A program made the position numbers and the translations under genes. Shown in pieces: positions 37,335 through 45,678 of a DNA stretch of 64,000 bases. Origin of the DNA: Thermocrinis albus DSM 14484 (GTDB lineage: Bacteria > Aquificota > Aquificia > Aquificales > Aquificaceae); the NCBI RefSeq assembly GCF_000025605.1, contig NC_013894.1, positions 853,529 through 917,528 on the forward strand, written 5' to 3'. Below the pieces are notes generated by a model that saw only the letters and a program-made list of their open reading frames with translations, was not told where the DNA came from and made no database searches. The number at the start of each line of letters is the position of its first letter. Positions within the stretch are counted from its first letter, which is position 1.

Positions 37335-38586
37335 CATATACGCGGAGACTACCCTAAATCTCCTCCTAAGAAGGGCCAAAAAACCCAGAGTTCACTCTAT
37401 AGAGGAGTACCTTAAGGATGGTGGGTATCAGGCGCTGGAAAAAGCACTGAGTATGAAACCCGAGGAGATAGTGGACTGGGTGGACAAGAGCCAGCTCAGG
37501 GGTAGGGGAGGTGCAGGATTTCCCACAGGGCGCAAGTGGAAGCTGGCTGTTCAGAACCCTGCACCCCGGTACCTCATATGTAACGCCGATGAGTCTGAAC
37601 CGGGTACTTTTAAGGACAGGATCCTCATAGAGAGAGATCCCCATCTTCTGATAGAGGGTATAGTGATATCAGCTTATGCTATAGGAGCCAACGAGGCTTT
37701 TATATACATAAGGGGAGAGTATCCTGCAGGTTACCGAATTCTGAGGGACGCCATAGAGGAAGCACGGAAGAAGGGTTTCGTAGGGAAGAACATACTGGGC
37801 TCCGGTTTTGATCTGGAGATATATGTGGCAAGGGGTGCGGGTGCTTACATATGCGGTGAGGAAAGTGCCCTCATAGAATCCTTAGAGGGGAAAAGGGGCT
37901 GGCCTAGGATAAAGCCTCCGTATCCTGTACAGTATGGCCTTTTCGGTAGACCTACAGTAGTCAACAACGTGGAGACCCTCTGTAACATACCCATCATCGT
38001 TGGTATGGGCTGGGAAGAGTACAGATACATAGGTCCCAGTGATTACCCTGGTCCCAAGCTCTTCCCAGTGAGTGGTAAGGTTAAGAAGCCGGGTGTCTAC
38101 GAACTTCCTATGAACACCACCCTAAGGGAGGTGATCTTTAAGTACGCCGGTGGTACTATAGGCAACAAAAAGGTAAAGGCTGTTCTTTCTGGTGCTCTTG
38201 ACTGCTTCTCTGCGGATGAGTTGGACACACCCATGGACTACTCTCCCTTCGGTTTTGGTGGTACAGGTACCGTCATAGTTCTTACGGAAGAGGATGACAT
38301 AGTAGAGGCATGTCTTAAGGTGGCCGAGTTTTACGCTCATGAGAGTTGTGGACAGTGCACACCGTGCAGAGTAGGCACCCACGAGCAGGAGTACCTACTG
38401 GAAAGGATAGTAAAGGGTGTGGCAGATGAGAAGGACTGGGATGCCTTCGTGTTTGTGAACAGGTACATACAACCCACCTCCATCTGTGGTCTTGGCGCGG
38501 TGGCAGGAAGGCTCATAAAGCAGGCCATGGAGAAGTTTCCAGAGGAGTGGGAGCGTTACAGAAAAACCGCACCCATCTCCCTATGA
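37309..38586 (+). CDS. nuoF: NADH-quinone oxidoreductase subunit F
   Basis: 425 aa from ATG 37309, preferred over ATG 37270 because AGGAGAGGAG lies just upstream and homology starts there. The FMN/NADH region has GRGGAGFPTGRKW and ICNADESEPGTFKDR; the [4Fe-4S] motif ESCGQCTPCRVG is near the C-terminus. It overlaps nuoE by 26 bases and udg by 4. It oxidises NADH and passes electrons to the FeS chain. Confidence 0.93.
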   Translation: MRSYPVTPNIYAETTLNLLLRRAKKPRVHSIEEYLKDGGYQALEKALSMKPEEIVDWVDKSQLRGRGGAGFPTGRKWKLAVQNPAPRYLICNADESEPGTFKDRILIERDPHLLIEGIVISAYAIGANEAFIYIRGEYPAGYRILRDAIEEARKKGFVGKNILGSGFDLEIYVARGAGAYICGEESALIESLEGKRGWPRIKPPYPVQYGLFGRPTVVNNVETLCNIPIIVGMGWEEYRYIGPSDYPGPKLFPVSGKVKKPGVYELPMNTTLREVIFKYAGGTIGNKKVKAVLSGALDCFSADELDTPMDYSPFGFGGTGTVIVLTEEDDIVEACLKVAEFYAHESCGQCTPCRVGTHEQEYLLERIVKGVADEKDWDAFVFVNRYIQPTSICGLGAVAGRLIKQAMEKFPEEWERYRKTAPISL

Positions 38587-39236
38587 AGGAAAAGATCTAC
38601 GCCACCATAAAGGCCCTTGAGGAGATAGGTTTTACTGAGATCTACCTTCTGGAAAACAACCAGTGTAGCGAGAAGAAGATGGCCCTTGCTGAACTTTACA
38701 GAACTATGGAAGCGGAGGGTAGGTGTGTAAGGTACGAAGGCTCCAACGGTTACGTGCTGGGTGAAGGCAACCCTTGCTCCCCCGTTATCTTTGTGGGAGA
38801 GGCACCAGGAGAAGAAGAGGACAGGCAGAGGAGACCTTTTGTAGGAAGAGCAGGCCAGTATCTCAACGCAAAACTGGAGGAGGTGGGTTTAAGACGTCAG
38901 GATGTGTACATCACCAACGTGGTGAAATCCAGGCCACCGGGAAACAGGACACCCACAGCTCAGGAGATAGCTTCGTGTGTCTCTTATCTGAGAAAGGAGA
39001 TAGAAATAATAAAACCCAAAGTCATCGTGTGTCTGGGATCTACAGCCCTTGAAGGCGTTATGGGGAGAAAAATGCCGGTAACTAAGGCACGGGGGCAGAT
39101 CTTTACCTATCCCTTTGACAGTGGTATAAAAGTTCTCCTTACCTACCATCCCGCCTACGTGCTTAGAAACCCCTCCGCTGACAGGGAGTTTACCCAGGAC
39201 CTTAAGAAACTTCTTGAGATTCTTTCTTCAGCTTGA
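38583..39236 (+). CDS. family 4 uracil-DNA glycosylase
   Basis: 217 aa from ATG 38583, which overlaps the nuoF stop. Motifs VFVGEAPGEEED, RPFVGRAG, TNVVKSRPPGNRTP and YHPAYVLRNPS define the thermostable type 4 UDG, which removes uracil arising from cytosine deamination. Of the four [4Fe-4S] cysteines, the C-terminal pair (ASC and VIVC, 17 apart) is present, but the usual N-terminal CxxC is replaced by CVRY. Confidence 0.88.
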   Translation: MKEKIYATIKALEEIGFTEIYLLENNQCSEKKMALAELYRTMEAEGRCVRYEGSNGYVLGEGNPCSPVIFVGEAPGEEEDRQRRPFVGRAGQYLNAKLEEVGLRRQDVYITNVVKSRPPGNRTPTAQEIASCVSYLRKEIEIIKPKVIVCLGSTALEGVMGRKMPVTKARGQIFTYPFDSGIKVLLTYHPAYVLRNPSADREFTQDLKKLLEILSSA

Positions 39237-40404
39237 TAATGAGATAACCGTTCTCTAATTTAGCACCTGCCGGTTCGTAGTCCCTGAGCTTTCTGGGAAG
39301 CATTATGTGATTTTTGAAGTTCCTCCAACGGACCACTATCTCCCCCTCACTCTTAAGGACAGACAGACCTTCCTTAGTGAGGAAAGGAGCTCTAAGCTTT
39401 ATCATATACTCACCGTTCTCCTCCAAGAACTCGTATGGTTTACCTTCGAAGAGCACCTGGGCAGGATCCTTGTCCCTGTATATTAGTTCGGAGAGAATCT
39501 TGAGCTTTTCCTCTCCCACCACCTCATCTTCCAGAAGAGGTACCTCAAAGATGGGAACGGGTGAGAAGAGACTGTACACATCCTGCAGGTATTTTCTTTG
39601 GGTCATCACCCAACGCGACATATCCTCACATCCCTCCAACGTGGGGGAGAGGACCCTGTTGACTATAATGGCATCCACGTTCACACCGAACAGGTTAAAG
39701 TACAAGAAGGCTCTCTGACTCTCCTTAATGACCATCTTCTCCGGGTTCATCACCAACCTTACGGAAGTCACCGATGGATCTATAAGAAGCTCGTCCACTC
39801 CTTTCAGCTTTTCGTAGAAGTTCTCAAGGGCCTGAAAATAAGAGTCATCAGGAAGGGGTACATCGGTGAGTCTGCGAGCCACCGGGCGTGCCACCCTCGC
39901 TATGGTCCTCTCTACGTTGAAGATTTTCTTCATGTACCACTTGAGTACTACCGGCATGGACACAAACCTCAGAGACTCCCCCGTTGGTGGCAGATCCAGT
40001 ACGAGAACGTCAAACTCCTTTTCTCTGTAATACTTGTTAACGTAAAGGAGACTGGTCACCTCCTCCATACCGGGAAGAATGGCCAGTTCTTCCGCCACTA
40101 TCTCGTCAAGGCCGGTGGTGTTAAAGAGAAGCTCCAGGAATCTGTAAACGTCACCCCAGTACCGATCCACCTCCTCCTGAACGTCTATCTCCTGAATGTA
40201 TAAATTCTCCTTCACCTTTATAGGAAGTCCCTTTGCCTTTATCTTCTCAGACTCAGGTATATCAAAGGCATCACCCAGACTGTGAGCTGGATCCAAAGAA
40301 ACCACTATGGTTCTGTAACCAAGACTGGAAAGCCTGTAAGCGGTGGCTGCCGACACAGTAGTTTTACCAACACCACCTTTACCGGAAAAGAGGATCACCC
40401 GCAC
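39202..40404 (-). CDS. ArsA/Get3-type ATPase with C-terminal HSP20-like domain
   Basis: 400 aa from GTG 40404. The start is set by GGGAGGTG 8 bases upstream and by homology: the P-loop FSGKGGVGKTT is at residues 6-16. Switch regions SLDPAHSLGDAF and DLPPTGESLRF follow. The last 80 residues (IVVRW-type strand pair, then MLPRKLRDYEPAGAKLENGYLIIKL) resemble the ArsA_HSP20 domain, as in Get3d of phototrophs. No arsenite-binding cysteine triad is seen, so it is not an arsenite pump ATPase; a targeting or chaperone role is inferred. Confidence 0.87.
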   Translation of the reverse strand: MRVILFSGKGGVGKTTVSAATAYRLSSLGYRTIVVSLDPAHSLGDAFDIPESEKIKAKGLPIKVKENLYIQEIDVQEEVDRYWGDVYRFLELLFNTTGLDEIVAEELAILPGMEEVTSLLYVNKYYREKEFDVLVLDLPPTGESLRFVSMPVVLKWYMKKIFNVERTIARVARPVARRLTDVPLPDDSYFQALENFYEKLKGVDELLIDPSVTSVRLVMNPEKMVIKESQRAFLYFNLFGVNVDAIIVNRVLSPTLEGCEDMSRWVMTQRKYLQDVYSLFSPVPIFEVPLLEDEVVGEEKLKILSELIYRDKDPAQVLFEGKPYEFLEENGEYMIKLRAPFLTKEGLSVLKSEGEIVVRWRNFKNHIMLPRKLRDYEPAGAKLENGYLIIKLKKESQEVS

Positions 40405-40405
40405 G

Positions 40406-40891
40406 TTACGGACACCTCCCAGCATCATACTTAGGTTTCCCGAGAGCTGTGAGAAAGGCCTCAAAGGGACCCATGTTCTTCATGGCCACGAACTTAGGTC
40501 CTTCAAACTTGAGCCTTCCCAGCATCATGGCTTTCATGGGACCATACTCTCCTCTCGCCATCTCCTCCCACCGCTTTGTTTCGGCGTACATGAGAAAGTC
40601 ATCCTTACCCCTCTTGTCCTTAGCAGGCCCTCCGTACACACACCTAGCCTTGCCACCTTCGTTCTTTATGGTGAGCTGTATCTGCTTGGAGGCATCACAG
40701 TCCTCTCTGTAAATGAATATCTTCCTCTCTCCTACAGATGTCCAGCTTTCGCTTTTACCCAGTTCATCCACAAGGCGCGGTGTGTTGTTCCACACCTCAC
40801 ATAGGGCCTTCGCATACTCTCCGTCCATGAAAACGGGTGTGGCCAAAGAAGAACCCACCACTGTCAGAAAACCAAAAACCACCTTCTTCAT
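40406..40891 (-). CDS. exported SCP2-like protein
   Basis: 161 aa. A short signal peptide (MKKVVFGFLTVVGSSLATP) is visible. The C-terminal half (KAMMLGRLKFEGPKFVAMKNMGPFEAFLTALG) resembles the SCP2 sterol-carrier fold that holds hydrophobic ligands. Three cysteines (residues about 31, 65, 82) plus one near the end could form disulfides. Its TAA stop lies one base before the GTG of the Get3-like gene, so both are in one operon. Confidence 0.72.
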   Translation of the reverse strand: MKKVVFGFLTVVGSSLATPVFMDGEYAKALCEVWNNTPRLVDELGKSESWTSVGERKIFIYREDCDASKQIQLTIKNEGGKARCVYGGPAKDKRGKDDFLMYAETKRWEEMARGEYGPMKAMMLGRLKFEGPKFVAMKNMGPFEAFLTALGKPKYDAGRCP

Positions 40892-40961
40892 ACCTTACCC
40901 CCTCTACAAGTCTGCTGAGCTTAAGATATTCCTCCCCATTCCGTAAAGCCATCAGAAAAAC

Positions 40962-42059
40962 TTATGACGCTATAAGTTTCTCTTTAAGGCGTTTTATTCT
41001 CCAAAGAGCTCTACTGTCCTCAGGGGTGACGAAGCTGTAGGCCTTTCCATAACTACCTATACGTCCCGTTCTTCCTATCCTGTGGATGTATATCTCAGGA
41101 TCTTCCGGAAGGTGATAGTTGATGACGAGACCAACCCCCTTTATGTCAAGTCCTCTTGATGCCACATCGGTGGCCACCACTATCTTGACCTTTCCATCTC
41201 TGAACAGTTTCAGGGCGCTCTCCCTTTGTCTTTGGGTCATGTCTCCGTGGAGGGCCACAGCGTTGAAGCCCTTCCTTCTGAGGACCTCATGAAGATCCTT
41301 GGCATCTTTCTTGGTTTTGACAAACACTATCACCTTCTCCAAAAGGTGCTCGCGCAGGATCTTTTCCAACTCCGATAACTTCTGCGCCGATGAACTGAGC
41401 CTTATGAGTCTTTCCTCTATCTTAGGTCTGAGTTCGGGGGTATACACTTTAACCACCCGGTAGTGCTCCCTGAGGTATCTCTTTGCTAATTCTTCCACCT
41501 GACGGGGCAGAGTGGCCGAGAACATGAAGGTTTGTCTTCGGTTAGGAAGATGAGACACGATGTACTCTATGTCCTCTATAAAACCCATGTCTAGCATGAG
41601 ATCTGCTTCGTCCAATACGAAGAAACGGACTTTCTCAAGAGAGATATATCCTCTGCCTATCAGATCCTTTATCCTACCGGGTGTACCTACCACCACATGA
41701 GGTGGCACAGTGGAGAGAACTTGTATGTCCTTAGCTACAGAGGTACCACCGTAAAAGGCAAAAACACGTAGTCCTTTGTATCTTGCCAACTGGAAGAGCT
41801 GATCCTTTACCTGAAGGGCCAGTTCTCGGGTGGGAGTGAGGATAAGAGCTCCCAGTAAGTCCTCTTTTCCCAACTTCTCCAGTATGGGAATACCAAAGGC
41901 AGCGGTTTTACCTGTCCCTGTAGCAGCCTGTCCTAAAAGGTCATACCCTGCCAGGGCGAGGGGTATGGCTTCCCTCTGAATGGGTGTTGGATGTTGAAAA
42001 CCCATCTCAGTAATGGATTTTCTAAGTGGTTCGCTGAGTTGTGAAAAACTAAACTCCAT
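40962..42059 (-). CDS. DEAD-box ATP-dependent RNA helicase
   Basis: 365 aa, the bare two-RecA core. Q motif PTPIQREAIPLAL, motif I ATGTGKTAAF near 45-54, VLDEADLML, SAT, and motif VI HRIGRTGR are all intact. It lacks the C-terminal extensions of DeaD/CsdA, so it is nearest to RhlE-type helicases. A Shine-Dalgarno (GGAGGT) precedes the ATG. Role in RNA remodelling or ribosome assembly is inferred from the family. Confidence 0.93.
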   Translation of the reverse strand: MEFSFSQLSEPLRKSITEMGFQHPTPIQREAIPLALAGYDLLGQAATGTGKTAAFGIPILEKLGKEDLLGALILTPTRELALQVKDQLFQLARYKGLRVFAFYGGTSVAKDIQVLSTVPPHVVVGTPGRIKDLIGRGYISLEKVRFFVLDEADLMLDMGFIEDIEYIVSHLPNRRQTFMFSATLPRQVEELAKRYLREHYRVVKVYTPELRPKIEERLIRLSSSAQKLSELEKILREHLLEKVIVFVKTKKDAKDLHEVLRRKGFNAVALHGDMTQRQRESALKLFRDGKVKIVVATDVASRGLDIKGVGLVINYHLPEDPEIYIHRIGRTGRIGSYGKAYSFVTPEDSRALWRIKRLKEKLIAS

Positions 42060-42077
42060 AACTACCTCCGCACAACA

Positions 42078-42827
42078 TTATATCCCTTTAAAGTTATCCA
42101 AGAAGTAGAAGAGGGAGAGGAAGAGTCCCCAAATCACCACAGCTCTTCTGACGATATCCTGTCGAAACCTTTGGGAAAACATCCCTCCCGTGTATCCTCC
42201 CAAGGCAAAGCCCAGCATCATGATCAGCACAAAAGTCCACACTACTTTACCACTTAACACAAAGAGGATGGCAGCTATTCCGTTTATGAGAAACCCCAGC
42301 ATGTTCTTAAGACTGTTGGCCGCATGTATGTCCTTTACCCCCAACAAGCTCAATGTAGCCAACACCATTATGCCTAAACCTGCACCAAAGTAAGCGCCGT
42401 AAACAGCCGCAAGAAACTGGATCAGAAGAGCCACGGGTTTGTTTCTTTCGGAGAGGTGAAACCTGCCGGACAAGACCAGAAGTAGGGTGGCGAAGAGTAT
42501 CAGAAAGGGAACCAGCTTCTTAAAGATAGAAGAAGGAGTGTAGAGTAAGAGGAGAGCACCTACGATGGAGCCTGTTGCTGATATCAACACCATGGAAGGT
42601 ATGAGTTGTTTGGTTTCCGGAAGACGGCGCCTGAAGGCCCACGCACCCGCCATCGGGCCTGTCCAGAGAGCCACGGTGTTGGTTACATTGGCAGATACGG
42701 GATCTACACCTACCAGCATGAGAGCCGGAAAGGTAAGGAGGGTGCCGCCTCCTGCCACAGCGTTGGTGACACCTGCCAGAAAGGAAGCACCCAGAACCAC
42801 CAGAAAACTCAGCCCTTCTTCCATCAC
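42078..42827 (-). CDS. TauE/SafE family permease
   Basis: 249 aa with about eight hydrophobic segments. The family repeats GVTNAVAGGGTLLTFPAL (near 19-36) and GAGLGIMVLATLSLLG (near 143-158) are present. Relatives export or import sulfite, sulfoacetate or similar organosulfur anions; the substrate here is unknown. The start overlaps the upstream gene stop by 4 bases. Confidence 0.86.
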   Translation of the reverse strand: MMEEGLSFLVVLGASFLAGVTNAVAGGGTLLTFPALMLVGVDPVSANVTNTVALWTGPMAGAWAFRRRLPETKQLIPSMVLISATGSIVGALLLLYTPSSIFKKLVPFLILFATLLLVLSGRFHLSERNKPVALLIQFLAAVYGAYFGAGLGIMVLATLSLLGVKDIHAANSLKNMLGFLINGIAAILFVLSGKVVWTFVLIMMLGFALGGYTGGMFSQRFRQDIVRRAVVIWGLFLSLFYFLDNFKGI

Positions 42828-43519
42828 AACGACAGTTTGACTCCTTGAGCTGTCTTGAGGGGAGTGGTGTGCTCAAGGAGGTTCAGAGAGAATTCCAAGT
42901 TATCGTAGAGAGTTATAGAGTAGTTGTCCCAAAAAACACACGTACCCGCAAGACAGAAGTAACCTCCACTGGTAGGCGCTATCTGCTCCGCTATCAGGAG
43001 GGTGTAGTATCCCATGTTGGACACCGCCGTATCTTCTCCCCTTACCACTACCTTTATATCAGGCATGAGGGGTTTTATAGAGGCGCTACAGGCCAGCATG
43101 ATCTTTTCTACATTCTTGTTGTATCTTCTTATCTTTGATGTAACCACAAAGTAGCTGTCCCCCTGATGGTTGTTCTGGGTGTCTGTAACTTCGTCAGGAT
43201 TCAGCTCCATGCCGAACCTTCTGGCAAGGGTGTTACAGGTATCCGCTATATGATCCTCGTTTTTGTAATATCCAAGCAGTATAACCTTCTTACCCAGTTC
43301 CCACACCCATTTTTCCACATCCTGAGCCTCTTTCTCTGTAAAGGGTATCTCCGGATAGTTGAAAACTATAGTGTCATACTTGGGTAAGTCTTCCCATCTG
43401 TCCACCTCGTCTATGATAATGTTCCTTTTCTGAGCTTCCCGTTGGAGTATAGAGAAGTAGTAGTAGTCTGTTATGGTGAACTCCTGGTGTGTGATGCTCC
43501 AAGCCACTCTCGTACTCAT
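42824..43519 (-). CDS. hypothetical protein, glutamine-amidotransferase-like fold
   Basis: 231 aa from ATG 43519. I do not recognise the family with certainty. Alternating strands (TIVFNYPEIPFTEKEAQDV, KKVILLGYYKN) and the late VFWDNYSITLYDNLEFSLNLLEH resemble GldG/DUF4350-type class I amidotransferase-like domains without catalytic residues. No signal peptide. An upstream ATG at 43540 is rejected since it lies upstream of the expected transcription start. Confidence 0.62.
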   Translation of the reverse strand: MSTRVAWSITHQEFTITDYYYFSILQREAQKRNIIIDEVDRWEDLPKYDTIVFNYPEIPFTEKEAQDVEKWVWELGKKVILLGYYKNEDHIADTCNTLARRFGMELNPDEVTDTQNNHQGDSYFVVTSKIRRYNKNVEKIMLACSASIKPLMPDIKVVVRGEDTAVSNMGYYTLLIAEQIAPTSGGYFCLAGTCVFWDNYSITLYDNLEFSLNLLEHTTPLKTAQGVKLSL

Positions 43520-43532
43520 GTTAAAGATTATA
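43520..43532 (-). promoter_or_regulatory. -10 of the gene at 43519, predicted leaderless
   Basis: On the minus strand TGG-TATAAT (hexamer 43527-43532) is an extended -10 that ends 7 bases before the ATG at 43519. Confidence 0.6.
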
Positions 43533-43543
43533 CCAATCAAAGC

Positions 43544-43580
43544 TTGTCATCACCATCTTTGGGGTGTATAATTAGTGAGC
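43544..43580 (+). promoter_or_regulatory. ilvH promoter, predicted leaderless
   Basis: TTGTCA (43544-43549), a 17-base spacer and TATAAT (43567-43572). Eight bases remain to the ATG at 43581; a GTG at 43575 would be only 2 bases from the -10 and is therefore excluded as start. Confidence 0.68.
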
Positions 43581-44156
43581 ATGAGCGACACAATAGGTTC
43601 TGCTGATATAAATACCATTAAGACGCCCCTCACAAGAGAGGTTAAAAAGGGTCAGGTCAGGAAGCACATTCTGTCGGTGTTGGTAAGGAACGAACTAGGT
43701 GTTTTGGCAAGGATAGCTACTCTTATAGCAGGTAAAGGTTACAACATAGAGGGTCTCTCGGTAGGAGAAACCCACGAGAAGGGTCTGTCCCTCATGACTA
43801 TAGAAGTGATAGGTGACGATGTAGTCATAGAGCAGGTGGTAAAACAGCTGAGGAAACTAATAGATACTCTGAAGGTGAGAGATCTTACAGATCTACCCCA
43901 TGTAGAGAGGGAGCTGGCTCTCATAAAGGTGTACACAGCTACACCTAGAGCAAGGGATGAGGTGCTGAGACTGGTGGAGATCTTCAGAGGGAAGGTGGTG
44001 GATGTTTCTCCGGATACTTACACGGTGGAGATAACAGGCGATGAGGACAAGATAGAGGCCTTTGTGGAGTTGGTAAGACCATTCGGTATAAAGGAGATGG
44101 CCAGAACGGGAAAGGTGGCTTTAAAAAGAGAAAGGGCAGGTCAGGAGGAGACATGA
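43581..44156 (+). CDS. ilvH: acetolactate synthase small (regulatory) subunit
   Basis: 191 aa. N-terminal ACT domain with RKHILSVLVRNELGVLARIATLIAGKGYNIEGLSVG, then the second domain with IKVYTATPRARDEVLRLVEIFRGKVVDVS. It gives valine feedback control to the catalytic subunit IlvB, whose gene is not in the window. The first 24 residues before the ACT domain are a polar extension. Confidence 0.94.
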   Translation: MSDTIGSADINTIKTPLTREVKKGQVRKHILSVLVRNELGVLARIATLIAGKGYNIEGLSVGETHEKGLSLMTIEVIGDDVVIEQVVKQLRKLIDTLKVRDLTDLPHVERELALIKVYTATPRARDEVLRLVEIFRGKVVDVSPDTYTVEITGDEDKIEAFVELVRPFGIKEMARTGKVALKRERAGQEET

Positions 44157-44806
44157 AGGGACGTATGAACCTGAGTATATACCTTGTGACTGACGACAGG
44201 TATTTTCAGGACAGGGATCTGGTGGACACCATAGAGAAGGCCATCCAGGGGGGGGTGACGGCGGTTCAGTACAGGTTCAAGAACAAGTCAACGAGGCAGA
44301 TGTACGAGGAGCTTTTGGTCCTTAGAGAACTCACAAAAAGGTACGGGGTGGATCTTGTGGTTAACGACAGGGTGGATCTGGCATTGGCGGTAGAGGCGGA
44401 CGGTGTTCATGTGGGTGAGACAGATCTCCCTCCCGACGTGGTCCGAAAGCTGGTAGGGGATAAGATGTACATAGGTTACTCGGTCAACAGTTTGGAGAAG
44501 CTCAGGGAGGTGGAACACTTACCTATAGATTACATAGGATTCGGTTCCGTCTATGAGACCACCACAAAGGAGAACTACAAGCTGGTGGGTATAGAGGCTC
44601 TGAAACAGGCGGTAAAGATGACCAGCAAGCCTGTGATAGCTATAGGAGGGATAACCCACTACAGGGTCCCGGAAGTTTTGGCAACGGGTGTTAAAGGTAT
44701 AGCGGTGGTGTCTGCCATACTGGGTTTCGAAGACGTAAAGAAAGCTGCCGAGAGCCTCCTTCAAGCCTGCAGGCAGGCTATGAGACAGAAACTCTTCATG
44801 GGATGA
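44153..44806 (+). CDS. thiE: thiamine-phosphate synthase
   Basis: 217 aa TIM barrel that joins HMP-PP and thiazole phosphate. YLVTDDRYFQ, QYRFKNKSTRQM, VNDRVDLALAVEADGVHVGETDLP and the C-terminal IAIGGIT phosphate loop are typical. The usual QxR-K of the diphosphate site is present as QYRFKNK. Translation is coupled to ilvH (ATGA), with AGGAGG just upstream. Confidence 0.93.
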   Translation: MKGRMNLSIYLVTDDRYFQDRDLVDTIEKAIQGGVTAVQYRFKNKSTRQMYEELLVLRELTKRYGVDLVVNDRVDLALAVEADGVHVGETDLPPDVVRKLVGDKMYIGYSVNSLEKLREVEHLPIDYIGFGSVYETTTKENYKLVGIEALKQAVKMTSKPVIAIGGITHYRVPEVLATGVKGIAVVSAILGFEDVKKAAESLLQACRQAMRQKLFMG

Positions 44807-45675
44807 AGGTCCTTTATCTTCTGGATGGTTCGGCCTTTCTCTACAGGAGTTTCTTTGCTTTACCACCTTTATCTACGAAAGACGGATTTCCTACGGGAGC
44901 TGTATACGGCTTTTTGAGAGCCCTTCTCTCCATAATAAAGTCAGAGAAGCCCCAGTACATGGCGGTGGTTTTTGATCATCCATCACCTACGGTGAGGAAA
45001 AAGGAGTACGCCCATTACAAAACCAACAGACCCACCATGCCTGACCCCCTAAAGGTACAGATACCTGTAATAAAGGAACTGACGGTCCTTCTGGGAATAC
45101 CCCTGGTGGAGATGGAAGGATACGAGGCTGACGATATAATAGCAGCGTTGACCCACAGGGCCTTGGAGGAAGGGTTTAAGGTACGTATCTACTCACCGGA
45201 TAAGGACATACTTCAACTGGTGAAAAACGAGCAGGTGGTGGTCATAAACCCCATAAAGGGTGAGGTGCTGGATGAAAGGAAGGTTATGGAAAAGTTCGGT
45301 GTTCCACCCGAGAAGCTGGCCGATTATCTAGCACTGGTAGGAGACAAGGTGGACAACGTGGAGGGTGTAAAAGGTGTAGGACCGAAAACCGCGCTAAAAG
45401 TCCTGGAGGCTTATGGAAGCGTGGAGAACATCCTTTCACAGTGGGACAGCTTCATTAAAGCCTTCCCTCATGCCAGTAAAGAGAACTTAGAGAGATCCTA
45501 CTGGCTGGTGAAACTACATCCTCCGGAGGAGATGTCTGTGGACATACAGACACTGAGGATAAAAGATCCACGCATGGATGAACTGCGACAGATGTTGCAA
45601 AAACTGGAGATAAAGAGTGTACTGAAGGATCTAGAAGAGCTTTACGGCACCAAAAAGCAAAGAACCCTCTTCTGA
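44803..45675 (+). CDS. stand-alone 5'-3' exonuclease / flap nuclease of the PolA type
   Basis: 290 aa. It corresponds to the N-terminal domain of DNA polymerase I: LLDGSAFLYRSFFAL, VFDHPSPTVRKKEY, EADDIIAALTHRA, YSPDKDILQL and the H3TH motif VEGVKGVGPKTALKVL. Metal-binding acidic residues are present. No polymerase domain follows. In Aquificales PolA lacks this nuclease, so this gene probably supplies it for Okazaki fragment processing. Coupled to thiE by ATGA. Confidence 0.92.
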   Translation: MKVLYLLDGSAFLYRSFFALPPLSTKDGFPTGAVYGFLRALLSIIKSEKPQYMAVVFDHPSPTVRKKEYAHYKTNRPTMPDPLKVQIPVIKELTVLLGIPLVEMEGYEADDIIAALTHRALEEGFKVRIYSPDKDILQLVKNEQVVVINPIKGEVLDERKVMEKFGVPPEKLADYLALVGDKVDNVEGVKGVGPKTALKVLEAYGSVENILSQWDSFIKAFPHASKENLERSYWLVKLHPPEEMSVDIQTLRIKDPRMDELRQMLQKLEIKSVLKDLEELYGTKKQRTLF

Positions 45676-45678
45676 GAA

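Noticed and set aside
43575-43577. GTG start for ilvH
   Set aside because: Only 2 bases separate it from the -10 hexamer, so it would not be in the transcript; ATG 43581 has the 8-base spacing common here.
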